A stretch of DNA of 64,000 nt, taken from contig JBGSIC010000024.1 in assembly GCA_041751875.1 (NCBI GenBank), forward strand, positions 1 through 64,000, written 5' to 3'. A program made the position numbers and the translations under genes. Shown here piece by piece: positions 7,785 to 16,553 of the stretch. The notes beneath the pieces were generated by a model. The model was not told the DNA's origin. It searched no databases and was given only the letters and a program-made list of their open reading frames with translations. Positions within the stretch are counted from its first letter, which is position 1; each line of letters begins with the position of its first letter. The DNA is from JBGSIC01 sp041751875 (GTDB lineage: Bacteria > Bdellovibrionota > FAC87 > UBA2466 > JACKAF01).

Positions 7785-10136
7785 TTAAGGGCCCTCGGCC
7801 CAGAAGCGCTCCACATCAGAGAGAATATTGCGGGAAACCAACTCGTCCACGGAGCTCTCGAACCAACCCTGAGGCATTAATGACGCATAGTCCTCTTGAG
7901 CAAACCGCCTGTCTAAGAAAACCAACAGCCCCCGCTTTTCCTCCGATCGAATCACCCTGCCCGCCGCCTGAATGGAGCGCACCATCGCAGGATAGGTATA
8001 CGCGTAAGAATAGCCTTCCCCGTAGCGTTCTTCGTAAAATTCGCGCAGTTTCTCCCGATGAAAATTAAACACCGGTAGTGCGGGACCAACGATGAATACA
8101 CCCCGCAAGTCCTTACTTTGAAAGTCGACTCCTTCGGCGAGTACTCCGCCCTGAACGGCCAAGATCAAAAAGGGTTGAGGCTCTTGCAGGCGTTTCAAAA
8201 TTTTCTTCACCTCTGAGTAGCTCATTGCGGGACGCTGAACAAAGAGTTCACTTGGACTTTGGATGAAAGAACGCACCTGTTCTAGAAACTGGTAACTTGG
8301 GAAGTAGGCTACGTAGTGGCCCGGTTTAAGGTGACTGACTCGGGTAATAATTTCAGCGACTTTGGGGGCGCTCTGGTCGCGCTGACGGTAAATCGTGGAA
8401 ACTTGCGGGATAACCAAAACTTTCCTGTTCTCGGAGGGAAAGGGAGAAACAAATTCCTGAACAGAAGTGTGCTCGGGAAAACCCGAAATTCGCCGGAAAA
8501 ATTCGAAGGGCTTGAGAGTAGCGGAGAATCCCGTTACTGAGTGAAACTCTGGGTAAACTTTCTCGAGATAAGGAGATACATCGAGACAGCGAATCTTTAA
8601 GCCTTCGCTACCCCGTTCACTTTCATAGACGCAAACAGAATGAGCGTGTGCCTCTTCGTGCACCCTGACAAAATGGTCAACTGCAATAAAAAGATCAAAG
8701 ACAGGGCGTGTGTCTACTGTCTCCTCCTGCATGACTTTTACGAAAAGTGCGGTCATTCTCTCGTGCCAAGCTTCCAGAATCTCTGAATCCAGACTCACCT
8801 CCGGACCATGGCTGGACTCAGGTCGAAACGATAAGATAAATGCGCGAAGTTCATTTAAAAACTCTTCCAGTTTTGTGAGAAGAGCGGGCGGATAATCGAA
8901 CAAGCGTGCCGCTACATCATCCAAGAGAAGAGTGCCCAGGCCTGGTGAATAGTAATCCGAGGCGCGGTCACTTAGGTTATGAATCTCATCGATGATGAGA
9001 TTTGGTCGCACCCCTTTTTTTTGGTTCAGAAGAGTACCCAAAAGATTTGCAGAAGGGGAAAAAACATAGTTGTAGTCGCACACAATAAGGTCCGCTCGGG
9101 GCAACATTTCCAGGGATAGCCCGTAAGGGCAGGTCTGGAATTTTTCTCCCATTTTTTTCAGTTGATAGGCTTCAAATAGTTTCCCACGAGATAGTTTTTT
9201 GTCGGCATCGCTTTCGCGCAATTTATCGAAGAAGTTTTTAGAGTAGTCGCAGGCGCCTGGATCACAGTTTAGTGTATCTTCGCTTAAGCAAACTTTGCTT
9301 TTGGCGGTAAGCACGAGTGCGCGAACCGAATGGCCGCGTGCTTGCATCGCTTTAACCGCGTCTACCACGACAGAGAACTGGCTGTTCTTCGGTGTCACGT
9401 AAACAACTTGGGTTCCCCGACTGAGAGCATTTTTTAGAACAGGATAAAGAATGGCTACGGTTTTCCCATATCCTGTCGGGGCTTGGAGCAGGGTACGTCC
9501 TCCCTCCTCCACCTGTTCTGTCACAAAGCTAATCAACGACTCTTGGCCCTTGCGAGGAACATCAAAAGGGAAGTGCAGCTTTTTTGAAAGGGCTTTGCGC
9601 CGTCGTGCCCTTTTCTCTTTCTCTTTTTCCAGGAGAACCAAGGCAGGAAGCTTTCGTTTTAGAAAGGCTTCAAAGCTGAGTCTGTCGTAAGGTAGGACTA
9701 AAGTGGTTTTTTCGCCCGTTCGAGAAGAAACAATCAAGAGATGGGCTGTCGGGGTACGTGCCGATTGTTTCTCGAAAAAATAACAATAAGTGAAGAGCTG
9801 GAGCGTATAGGGATGCTCAGGATCCTCTTTGAGTTCGGCTAGCAGAGACTTGACTGAAGCAGTGCTTTTAATTTCCTCGATGATTGTTCCCGAATCGCCC
9901 TCGAAGATGCCGTCGGCACGACCGGTCACCACGAAGCGGTAATCTCCGGAGTAAAGACTTCCTTTAAGGGGAACCTCGGCGCGGTAGCCCGGATCCTTCC
10001 CATTTTCGGCCTGGATGCGTTGATGAATGATATCCCCGAGGTTGAGCAAAGCTTCAAACGCGCCCGTGCGGAAGTGTCCTCTCGGGAAAGGAGGGGTCGC
10101 AAATTCCCCAATGCTAAGGTGAACCGATTTAGGCAT
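7785..10136 (-). CDS. PD-(D/E)XK nuclease fused to XPD/DinG-like Fe-S helicase
   Basis: Numbering is from the in-frame TTG at 10139; ATG 10136 is one codon later and is my start. Residues 1-130 form a Cas4/RecB-like nuclease: GRADG (D75) and IIEEIKS (E89, K91) give the D...ExK site. The superfamily 2 helicase core follows, with Walker A APTGYGKT (220-227), four Cys for a 4Fe-4S cluster (284, 292, 297, 337), DEIH at 384-387 and a C-terminal motif VI-like RSIQAAGRVIRSEEKRG. XPD/DinG helicases unwind DNA 5'-3'. A nuclease fused in front suggests end processing in repair or defence. The start overlaps the end of the exonuclease/GIY-YIG gene, so the two should be co-translated. Confidence 0.85.
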   Translation of the reverse strand: MPKSVHLSIGEFATPPFPRGHFRTGAFEALLNLGDIIHQRIQAENGKDPGYRAEVPLKGSLYSGDYRFVVTGRADGIFEGDSGTIIEEIKSTASVKSLLAELKEDPEHPYTLQLFTYCYFFEKQSARTPTAHLLIVSSRTGEKTTLVLPYDRLSFEAFLKRKLPALVLLEKEKEKRARRRKALSKKLHFPFDVPRKGQESLISFVTEQVEEGGRTLLQAPTGYGKTVAILYPVLKNALSRGTQVVYVTPKNSQFSVVVDAVKAMQARGHSVRALVLTAKSKVCLSEDTLNCDPGACDYSKNFFDKLRESDADKKLSRGKLFEAYQLKKMGEKFQTCPYGLSLEMLPRADLIVCDYNYVFSPSANLLGTLLNQKKGVRPNLIIDEIHNLSDRASDYYSPGLGTLLLDDVAARLFDYPPALLTKLEEFLNELRAFILSFRPESSHGPEVSLDSEILEAWHERMTALFVKVMQEETVDTRPVFDLFIAVDHFVRVHEEAHAHSVCVYESERGSEGLKIRCLDVSPYLEKVYPEFHSVTGFSATLKPFEFFRRISGFPEHTSVQEFVSPFPSENRKVLVIPQVSTIYRQRDQSAPKVAEIITRVSHLKPGHYVAYFPSYQFLEQVRSFIQSPSELFVQRPAMSYSEVKKILKRLQEPQPFLILAVQGGVLAEGVDFQSKDLRGVFIVGPALPVFNFHREKLREFYEERYGEGYSYAYTYPAMVRSIQAAGRVIRSEEKRGLLVFLDRRFAQEDYASLMPQGWFESSVDELVSRNILSDVERFWAEGP

Positions 10137-11730
10137 CAAAATATCCCGGGGAAAAGTGTCGTTTCAATTTTTTTCCCTTGAGTGTTCGGTTTGGCCATCG
10201 CAGGGTGACTTTTCCACCTTGCCGTAGAACCCGGAAGAGTTCTGAACGCAACACACTGACATGGTCCAAAGCGAGAATCGAAACATTTTCTTTAAAAGCG
10301 CCAAAGGGCTTCAACGTGTGTTTATCTTGAGACGCTCCTTCTTGATAGATAATTTCTGCGGTAGCCAAACGCCTCAGCCACCTGGCCGTGTGAATTCGCA
10401 TCGCCGCTCCACCCATAAAACGGAACAAACGCCGAGCGACCCTTTCTTTTGTCCAGGGGATAAGCTCTAGGCTGGCCTCGAGGTCTTCCTCTGCCGGAGC
10501 TTCCTCAAGAGGCTTTATTTTTTTCAGGGCCTCTTGCTCTCGAATGTTGCGTACCCGATCTACAAACCCTAGAGCTAGCCAACGTTTTAGCTCGGGTAAT
10601 CCTCTGCAGTAGCGCAAAGCGAACTGTTTTTCTAAGAGTTCCACGCCCTGTTTTACGAGATCTTCCGTAAGGCCTTCCTCAGATATGGCCACCATCCCTT
10701 CGGGCAACGTGCTTGCCTGCGTGACGAGATCAAAATGAAGCCACCAGCTCGAAGAGGAGAACGGACCGTAGCGACACTCTTTAGTGTCGCTTGTGGGACT
10801 GAGTGTTCGGTCGCAGTAAAAGGAAATCTTTTTCTGAGCCTTCAGTGCGCGATTGTAGGGAGGGTTGATTCGCTTGATGGTATCAGTCTCAAGCAACGCT
10901 GCTTCTAGAGGAGTGGCACAGGGAAAAACCTCAATGTCAGCGACCTGAGCGAGGAGTTCGTTCAGGCGGCTTCCTTTGGTTTTCTGACCTCGAAAATAGC
11001 TGTTCACGCGCGACCTAAGCGAAGTCGCCTTTCCTACATACAGCACATTACCTTTGCAGTCCTTCAGATGATAGTTTCCCGGTTGATCCGGGAATCCGAG
11101 GCGCGTCTCACTTGTGATGAGGTACACACGACCCCCCTTTTTGGTCGGTGCCTTTGTGTCTAACCACGATTTCAAATCTTCAAAGGTGGTGATTCCCTCT
11201 TTTTCCTTAAGCTGTTCGATGAGTGAACACCAAATATAGTAGGTGGCTTCAACGTGGTGAATTGAGCGTTTCATTTCCCCAATTGGTAATCCCAAGTGTC
11301 CGGAAACGGCACGGATGCTGTGGGAGGAAAGCTGAGGGAGCAGGCGGCGAGAAATTTCGTATGTGCAAAACCAGGGCGTCTTTTTTCGCGAACCCTTGAT
11401 AAAAGGAGTGAGAAAAGACTTTTCAAATTTGGCGTAGTGGATGATCCAAGGAATAGAGCCTTTTGCTTCCTTAAACATTTTCTTGAAAGCCGCTTCGGCT
11501 TTTAAACCCATTTCCCATTCTCCGGGGGTGATGCCTGTAATCTCCTGCACGCGGCGGGGAACTTTATGTCCCTCTGGTTGTTGGAGAATAAACGAACGCG
11601 TGGTGCACGTTTTCTTTTTCGCCGATCCCAAAGCCCAACCGAGTTCCAGGAGACTGGAGTGGGCCGGATTTACACCCGTAGTTTGGCAATCGACAAAAAG
11701 GACTTCTTGGCTGTGGAGAGATGACGGCAC
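10129..11730 (-). CDS. DnaQ-like exonuclease fused to UvrC-type GIY-YIG endonuclease
   Basis: GTG start at 11730. Residues 8-175 have the DEDDh exonuclease fold, but key residues look changed: FVDCQTTG has Gln16 where the metal-binding Glu should be, KFEKSF has Glu103 for the usual Asp, and HHVEATYY lacks the last Asp. Residues 198-300 are a GIY-YIG domain close to UvrC and Cho: GNYHLKDCKGNVLYVGKATSLRSRV, then LLETDTIKRINPPYN, with catalytic Tyr, Arg239 and Glu281 present. The last 230 residues are unassigned. DnaQ-UvrC fusions are known in bacteria (often annotated as polymerase III epsilon or excinuclease Cho-like). It overlaps the helicase gene by 8 bases, forming a two-gene DNA repair unit. 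Confidence 0.8.
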   Translation of the reverse strand: MPSSLHSQEVLFVDCQTTGVNPAHSSLLELGWALGSAKKKTCTTRSFILQQPEGHKVPRRVQEITGITPGEWEMGLKAEAAFKKMFKEAKGSIPWIIHYAKFEKSFLTPFIKGSRKKTPWFCTYEISRRLLPQLSSHSIRAVSGHLGLPIGEMKRSIHHVEATYYIWCSLIEQLKEKEGITTFEDLKSWLDTKAPTKKGGRVYLITSETRLGFPDQPGNYHLKDCKGNVLYVGKATSLRSRVNSYFRGQKTKGSRLNELLAQVADIEVFPCATPLEAALLETDTIKRINPPYNRALKAQKKISFYCDRTLSPTSDTKECRYGPFSSSSWWLHFDLVTQASTLPEGMVAISEEGLTEDLVKQGVELLEKQFALRYCRGLPELKRWLALGFVDRVRNIREQEALKKIKPLEEAPAEEDLEASLELIPWTKERVARRLFRFMGGAAMRIHTARWLRRLATAEIIYQEGASQDKHTLKPFGAFKENVSILALDHVSVLRSELFRVLRQGGKVTLRWPNRTLKGKKLKRHFSPGYFDA

Positions 11731-11928
11731 CGAGCCAAAACTAGTCAGGTGAGGGAGAAGGAGTCAACGTTGGGGAACACGCGAGCGCCTCGAACTGGTT
11801 TGGCATTAGGATCTTATTCGCGAGTGCTGGCTGGGGACCGATAGGAAGTGATTTGGGGCACGGCTGGATCTCATTTCGTCGGGAACTCGTCCTAGTCAGA
11901 AACTAAGGGGGAGACCCTCCGATATTTA

Positions 11929-11999
<71 letters not shown>

Positions 12000-12229
12000 T
12001 CGCACAAACCCCGTATCCTACCCTCAGACCCCCCGGCTTGCAATTAAAGTCGCCGATTGCCGCGCTGCGCCCGTGGCTAGGGCTCGTCAAATTGTTGGCT
12101 TGCCGCGCTACGCCGTAAGAATCTTCGGGTGAGGCCTAAGCCTATGATAAAATGGCTAGTAGCAGGGTAGCCTTCCTGGCGCGCCCTTTGTGTCAATAAA
12201 TCTCCACAACATTAGCGAGTCGAAACGAA

Positions 12230-12907
12230 ATGGCTTCACTCATGGTTCGAGTTTCGCATGTGACAAAGCGCTATTCGAAACGCTTTGCTCTTCAAGATGT
12301 GAGTTTTGATCTAGATGCGGGCGAATTTGCCTACATCACAGGCGTCAGCGGGGCGGGAAAATCCACTTTGCTAAAACTTCTCTTTGCGATGGAGAAGCCG
12401 ACCGAAGGTTCCATTCACGTGAACCGCAATGAACTCACCACACTTCGCAACTCTGATTTACCAGAGTATCGACAAAAGGTGGGCTTTATTTTCCAGGATT
12501 TCAAACTCCTACCCGATCTCAACGTACGCGAAAATGTGAGCTTGCCGCTCGATATGAAGGGAATGAGTAAGAAGGAAATTCAGCGCCGGGTGGAAGGCGT
12601 CCTTTCTTTAGTGGGTTTGGCAGGACGCGAAAAAGATTATCCCAATCATCTTTCTGGTGGCGAACAACAGCGGGTGGCAATTGCTCGCGCTGTTGTAGGA
12701 CAACCGTCGCTTCTTTTGGCAGACGAACCCACCGGGAATCTGGACAGTCAAAATGCTCGCGATATTCTCGCCCTGTTCCAGGAAATTGCGTCCATGGGCA
12801 CGACCGTGTGCCTTGCCACACACGATGAATTTTTAATGAGTGAATACCCGGCTCGTACCATCGAGCTTCGAAACGGTCAGATCGAATCAGACCTCGTACT
12901 GGAGTAG
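12230..12907 (+). CDS. ftsE: Cell-division ABC ATPase FtsE
   Basis: This is a 225-residue stand-alone ABC ATPase with Walker A GVSGAGKST at about 41-49, Q-loop FIFQDFKLLP, signature LSGGEQQRVAIARA, Walker B SLLLADEPTGNLD and switch His in LATHDEFLM. The LLPDLNV segment after the Q-loop is typical of FtsE and MacB-like members. The ATP cycle of FtsE drives FtsX, which activates septal amidases through a periplasmic coiled-coil partner. ATG 12230 is used; ATG 12242 is possible. The TAG overlaps the ftsX start. The order ftsE-ftsX-coiled-coil LytM protein makes the assignment firm. Confidence 0.95.
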   Translation: MASLMVRVSHVTKRYSKRFALQDVSFDLDAGEFAYITGVSGAGKSTLLKLLFAMEKPTEGSIHVNRNELTTLRNSDLPEYRQKVGFIFQDFKLLPDLNVRENVSLPLDMKGMSKKEIQRRVEGVLSLVGLAGREKDYPNHLSGGEQQRVAIARAVVGQPSLLLADEPTGNLDSQNARDILALFQEIASMGTTVCLATHDEFLMSEYPARTIELRNGQIESDLVLE

Positions 12908-12909
12908 TG

Positions 12910-13791
12910 ATGCCGCTCAAAGGAATTAACAAAAGCTTGCAGGATTTCAAGCGCCACCCGTGGTTGCACGGCTTAAGTGTCCTGACGATAACTATCTCTC
13001 TTACCATTCTAGGGCTATTCTTTCTTTCTTATCGAAATTTCACCTACTGGGCATATCAGTCGAGTCCCAAAACTACCGGTACGGCTTACCTCAATGAAAA
13101 CCTGAGCGAACTGGAAGTGGCTCAGCTCAACGAGAGTCTTCGTGCGCTCAAAGGGGTCGAGGACACCCAATTTAAGTCACGGCAAACGGTTCTCCAAGAA
13201 CTCGGTGGAGCCTATGGTCAAAAAGAGCTTTCGGGCCCGCACCTAGCCGACCTTTTTCAAGATATCGTTGAGCTACGGCTTCAGTCTGACCTAAGTCAGA
13301 CTGAACTCGAAAAACTCAAGAATACGATCACCGCCATGCCACAGATACTTGAAGTAGATTTTTCTGCAGGCTGGTTTAGTCAGCTTGATGATGTGCGCAA
13401 GACTTTGAGTTGGGCAGGGCTGGTTTTGATGGTGGGGCTCTTCGGAGGTTGCGCGTTTCTGATTGCCAATTTCATGGGCATGCGCCACCAAGCTAGAAAG
13501 CGTGACCTAGAAATTATGCAGCTGCTCGGTGGCAGTCGCAAATTTGTCCTACTGCCCTTCTTCTATGAAGCTCTTCTTGAGGGCGCGATTGGCGCCGCAG
13601 CGTCTCTGACTCTCCTTTTACTTTTTAAGATAGCCCTCTCAGAAACGATCGTGAGCTCTTGGCTCCAAAAGCTAGGGGCCCAGGAGCTTCTTTTCCTCTC
13701 CCCCGCGCAAATTGGCGGAATGGCTGTGGTAGGTGTGTTAACTGCCCTACTGGGAACTCTCACCGTTTTCCTTCGCTTCGAGGACCGCTAA
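12910..13791 (+). CDS. ftsX: Cell-division membrane protein FtsX
   Basis: The start is ATG 12910, directly after the ftsE stop; a GTG at 12907 is in frame one codon earlier. One span at about 23-43 is followed by a periplasmic domain of about 130 residues (YLNENLSELEVAQLNESLRAL, with TAMPQILEVDF near its end). Three more spans follow (about 165-190, 215-240 and 265-290), with a conserved cytoplasmic MRHQARKRDLEIMQLLGGSRKFV segment where FtsE docks. Topology and length (about 294) match FtsX. It transmits ATP hydrolysis by FtsE to the periplasm. The LytM gene begins directly at its stop. Confidence 0.93.
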   Translation: MPLKGINKSLQDFKRHPWLHGLSVLTITISLTILGLFFLSYRNFTYWAYQSSPKTTGTAYLNENLSELEVAQLNESLRALKGVEDTQFKSRQTVLQELGGAYGQKELSGPHLADLFQDIVELRLQSDLSQTELEKLKNTITAMPQILEVDFSAGWFSQLDDVRKTLSWAGLVLMVGLFGGCAFLIANFMGMRHQARKRDLEIMQLLGGSRKFVLLPFFYEALLEGAIGAAASLTLLLLFKIALSETIVSSWLQKLGAQELLFLSPAQIGGMAVVGVLTALLGTLTVFLRFEDR

Positions 13792-14970
13792 ATGGTGGGT
13801 TCAAAAACCACATTCCTTTTGATTTTTATTTCTGTTTTTCAGGTTTCCGTACGTGCAGAAACGCTAGCCGCTGACCAAAAGCGAAAACAGGAGCTTGATC
13901 GTTTTCTGAAATCTGAGAAGAAGGTTTACTCGCGGAATGAAGCCCAGAAGCGTAGTCTTTCGAGCGAACTCGACCGTACCAATTTGGCCTTGAATCATAT
14001 GCGCAACGAAGTGGCGCGTATAGAAGGTCAAAAAGCTGAACTCTCTGCTTCCCTGGAGAATTTAAAGGCAGAGTCAGAAAAAGAGAAACAACGACTTGCC
14101 CAGCAAAAGGCGGGCCTAGCGAGTATGCTCCGGCTGCTCTATCGGGCCCATCGAGACGGACTGATGGAGTTTGTATTCAGTGAAAAAAGCATCACCAGCG
14201 CTATCAATCGCACTCGGCTTGTCTATCGAGCTCTACGAGAGAGTTCGCGCTCGGTGGATCAGATGGAATCCTACAATAAACATCTTAAGGAATCTGAAGA
14301 ACGTCTGGCGCAGAACTCCGCCGAACTAGAAACACTTCTCAAGAAATCCTTGCGGCAGGAGCAGGACTTGAAGAAGCTTATTGCCCAGAAAAAGACCCTG
14401 CTTTCAAAAATTCACAAGCGTCAGATCGTCTTTAAGCGGGCAGAATCGGAACATAAAGAAGTCTCTGTTAGGCTAACTAAAATATTTGCCGAGATTCGCA
14501 AGAAACCGTTGGAAGTGAGACAAGCGAAACCCCCGACCTCTATGGCAGAACCTGAAGTGGTCATTGTGGGCGATTTGTCTCTGCCGGTTGAATACGGAAA
14601 GCTCAAAAAATCTTTCGGTGCCGATGCAAAAAATAGTGGAGGGTTTCACAAAGGAATCGAGATTGAGGCGGCTCACGGCACACCTGTTCATGCGGTGGAG
14701 GATGGAGTGGTGGAGTTTGAAGGCTGGGTGCGGGGGCTCGGAAATGTCATAATCGTACACCACGGTGATGGGCTCTATTCTCTGAGTGGGTATCTGCACC
14801 AAGTTAGCATTGCCAAGAGTGCCAAGATCAAAAGGGGTGAGGTCATAGGATTGGTAGGTGATACCGGAAACAACGAGGATCCCGCTCTGTATTTTGAACT
14901 GCGCAAAGAGAACCGCGTCATCGATCCCGTTCCCTATTTCGCGAGAGCTAAATGGGCACAGCTATCATAA
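13792..14970 (+). CDS. EnvC-like coiled-coil protein with degenerate LytM domain
   Basis: Signal peptide residues 1-22 (SVRAET) are followed by a long coiled coil (about 25-240) and a C-terminal peptidase M23/LytM domain (about 265-390). The zinc site is eroded: FHKGIEIE has Glu where active enzymes have Asp, and the usual HLHFE is ALYFE, with both His lost. In E. coli EnvC the same loss makes the protein an activator of amidases, not a hydrolase, and its coiled coil binds FtsX. Location straight after ftsEX gives the same job here. It begins immediately after the ftsX stop, and the ApbE gene starts inside its last 19 bases. Confidence 0.88.
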   Translation: MVGSKTTFLLIFISVFQVSVRAETLAADQKRKQELDRFLKSEKKVYSRNEAQKRSLSSELDRTNLALNHMRNEVARIEGQKAELSASLENLKAESEKEKQRLAQQKAGLASMLRLLYRAHRDGLMEFVFSEKSITSAINRTRLVYRALRESSRSVDQMESYNKHLKESEERLAQNSAELETLLKKSLRQEQDLKKLIAQKKTLLSKIHKRQIVFKRAESEHKEVSVRLTKIFAEIRKKPLEVRQAKPPTSMAEPEVVIVGDLSLPVEYGKLKKSFGADAKNSGGFHKGIEIEAAHGTPVHAVEDGVVEFEGWVRGLGNVIIVHHGDGLYSLSGYLHQVSIAKSAKIKRGEVIGLVGDTGNNEDPALYFELRKENRVIDPVPYFARAKWAQLS

Positions 14971-15851
14971 ATGTGAGCCAGGTTTCTTGCGCTCAGAATC
15001 ACATGGCAACCACTTTCCGTTTTACGGTGAGTTGCGAAGCAAAGCATGCGAAGCGTGCTAAAGCTACCCTGGAAGAAGCTCTGAGTTTGGTGGGGTTACT
15101 AGAACAAGACCTCAGCGAGTTCATCCCGAGTAGCTGCGTTGCTAGGCTAAACGCCGCGAGTGGGCAGCAGAAGGTGAAGTTTTCGCACCACGCTTGGCAT
15201 CTGCTGCAAAAAAGTTTGCTTCTCCTTGACCAGACCCGGGGTGCTTTTAACTGCCTTGCCAAAAGTACCTGTGCTTCACCCCGCGTGAAGTTGGAGAAAC
15301 CTCGCCGGGTTTCGAAGTCAGAATCGGGAGTAAGGTTAGGCTTTGGAGCGATTGGTAAGGGCTATGCTTTAGATCAAGTTAGAGTTGTAGTGGAGCAAGC
15401 TGGCTTTACCGATTACTATCTCAGCGCGGGTGGGTCGAGCATCATATTTTCTGGCTTTGCAGCGCCTGGCCAACCTTGGCGATGGGGATGGGGGTGGGAG
15501 AGAACCGAGGGAGATCTTCTCGGTGTAGAACTTGCCCACAGGCAGGGCGCTCCAATAGCGATTGGTGTCTCTGGGACGCTGGAGCAAGGCTTTCATATAA
15601 GAAACCCGAAAAGCGGGCGACTTGCCGCTCACACACAGAGTGCTTTGGTTGGCCTACCGTCGGCAACTGAAGCCGATGCGTTTTCAACGGCGTTGTTTGT
15701 ACTGGGATGGGAACGCAGGCACGAAATCGCAACTTTACGCGGAGAGAATTTAGCGATGGGAGTGCTCCAGTCCGATCACCGTCTAAACTGGAACGAACGC
15801 TTTAGTTACCTTTGGGGCAATCCATGCGGCGAAAACTCACTTTCATTGTAG
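14952..15851 (+). CDS. apbE: ApbE-like FAD:protein FMN transferase
   Basis: Motifs of the ApbE family occur in order: HMATTFRF near the N-terminus, FGAIGKGYALDQV (the D-x-G-x-x-K-G-x-A-D element) at about 135-145, SAGGSS at about 160, AIGVSGT, FHIRNPKSG at about 218, and TEADAFSTALFVLGW at about 240. ApbE moves FMN from FAD onto a Thr of partner proteins outside the cytoplasm. No clear signal peptide precedes the domain when the start is ATG 14952, so location is unsure; a later start at 15003 is possible. The target is probably the FMN-binding protein two genes downstream. At 299 residues it is on the short side. Confidence 0.85.
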   Translation: MGTAIINVSQVSCAQNHMATTFRFTVSCEAKHAKRAKATLEEALSLVGLLEQDLSEFIPSSCVARLNAASGQQKVKFSHHAWHLLQKSLLLLDQTRGAFNCLAKSTCASPRVKLEKPRRVSKSESGVRLGFGAIGKGYALDQVRVVVEQAGFTDYYLSAGGSSIIFSGFAAPGQPWRWGWGWERTEGDLLGVELAHRQGAPIAIGVSGTLEQGFHIRNPKSGRLAAHTQSALVGLPSATEADAFSTALFVLGWERRHEIATLRGENLAMGVLQSDHRLNWNERFSYLWGNPCGENSLSL

Positions 15852-16114
15852 CGTTCTGTTTTGGTGTTATCAGCGTTGGAGAAGAAGCTGTCGACCTGAG
15901 CAAGTTAGGTTTGAATACCTTCAATCCCTACAGCTTCGATCGCAATATTTTATGGTGTTTTCTGCCTTTGATGATGATCGCCGTGACTCTTTGGCACCTT
16001 AAAACCAATCCCTTCAAAACTAGAAACCCATTCTATGAGGAAATGGATCATGAAAAAGACAGTAGCTCGTCAGATTCTAGCGATAACATTTTGCCTTTCT
16101 CTCGGGAAAGTTGA
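15824..16114 (+). CDS. Small membrane protein of unknown function
   Basis: This short ORF fills the gap between apbE and the FMN-binding protein. ATG 15824 lies 28 bases inside the end of apbE. Residues 1-20 are a signal peptide or first membrane span (RRKLTFIVAFCFGVISVG), residues about 45-62 form a second span (ILWCFLPLMMIAVTLWHL), and the tail is hydrophilic and Ser-rich. The tail overlaps the next gene by 65 bases, which is long, so its last third may not be under selection. I recognise no family. Context suggests an accessory subunit of the flavin/Fe-S electron-transfer complex. Confidence 0.5.
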   Translation: MRRKLTFIVAFCFGVISVGEEAVDLSKLGLNTFNPYSFDRNILWCFLPLMMIAVTLWHLKTNPFKTRNPFYEEMDHEKDSSSSDSSDNILPFSRES

Positions 16115-16553
16115 CGCAGCAGAGTTTGAACAACTCGGAAAGGCCGTTGCCAAGGTTTTGGGTACGACTCAGGCGTATCGGACAACAATCGACAATGCCG
16201 GCAAGACGACCGAGATCTTTTATTCGAAGAATAAAAAGGGAAAAGCAGCCAAATTGGCTGTTGTCGAAAAGGGCGTTTACGAGCCTGATTGTACGCATAC
16301 TTGGGTGGTTGGTGTGGATGCGGCAAAAACAACAGTCACGGATGTGCGTGTCGTTGAAATGAGTTGTCCTCATGCCTTTCCAACTCGCGAACCCAGCTTC
16401 CTCGGACAGTATAAAGGTAAGGGAAAGAAGAGTGTAAAAGGCCTCGAAAAGGAAGTTGATATCGTCGCCAAAGCGACGGGTAGTAGTGAACTGGCCACTA
16501 AAGCGGTTCGCAGCGCCATTATCACGGCGATTAAACTTAAAGGACGTATTTAA
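16050..16553 (+). CDS. Exported FMN-binding domain protein
   Basis: ATG 16050 gives a signal peptide (residues 1-24, ending VDAAE); the longer in-frame start at 16035 adds only five residues. The 167-residue protein matches the FMN_bind family, also found in NosR and NqrC. The likely flavinylation site is D137-IVAKAT-GSS: it fits the D-x-x-(S/T)-G-A-T pattern with two changes, placing FMN on Thr143. Such proteins carry covalent FMN, added by ApbE, and pass electrons across or along the membrane. Its TAA shares an A with the ATG of the 4Fe-4S gene, so translation is coupled. Confidence 0.8.
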   Translation: MKKTVARQILAITFCLSLGKVDAAEFEQLGKAVAKVLGTTQAYRTTIDNAGKTTEIFYSKNKKGKAAKLAVVEKGVYEPDCTHTWVVGVDAAKTTVTDVRVVEMSCPHAFPTREPSFLGQYKGKGKKSVKGLEKEVDIVAKATGSSELATKAVRSAIITAIKLKGRI

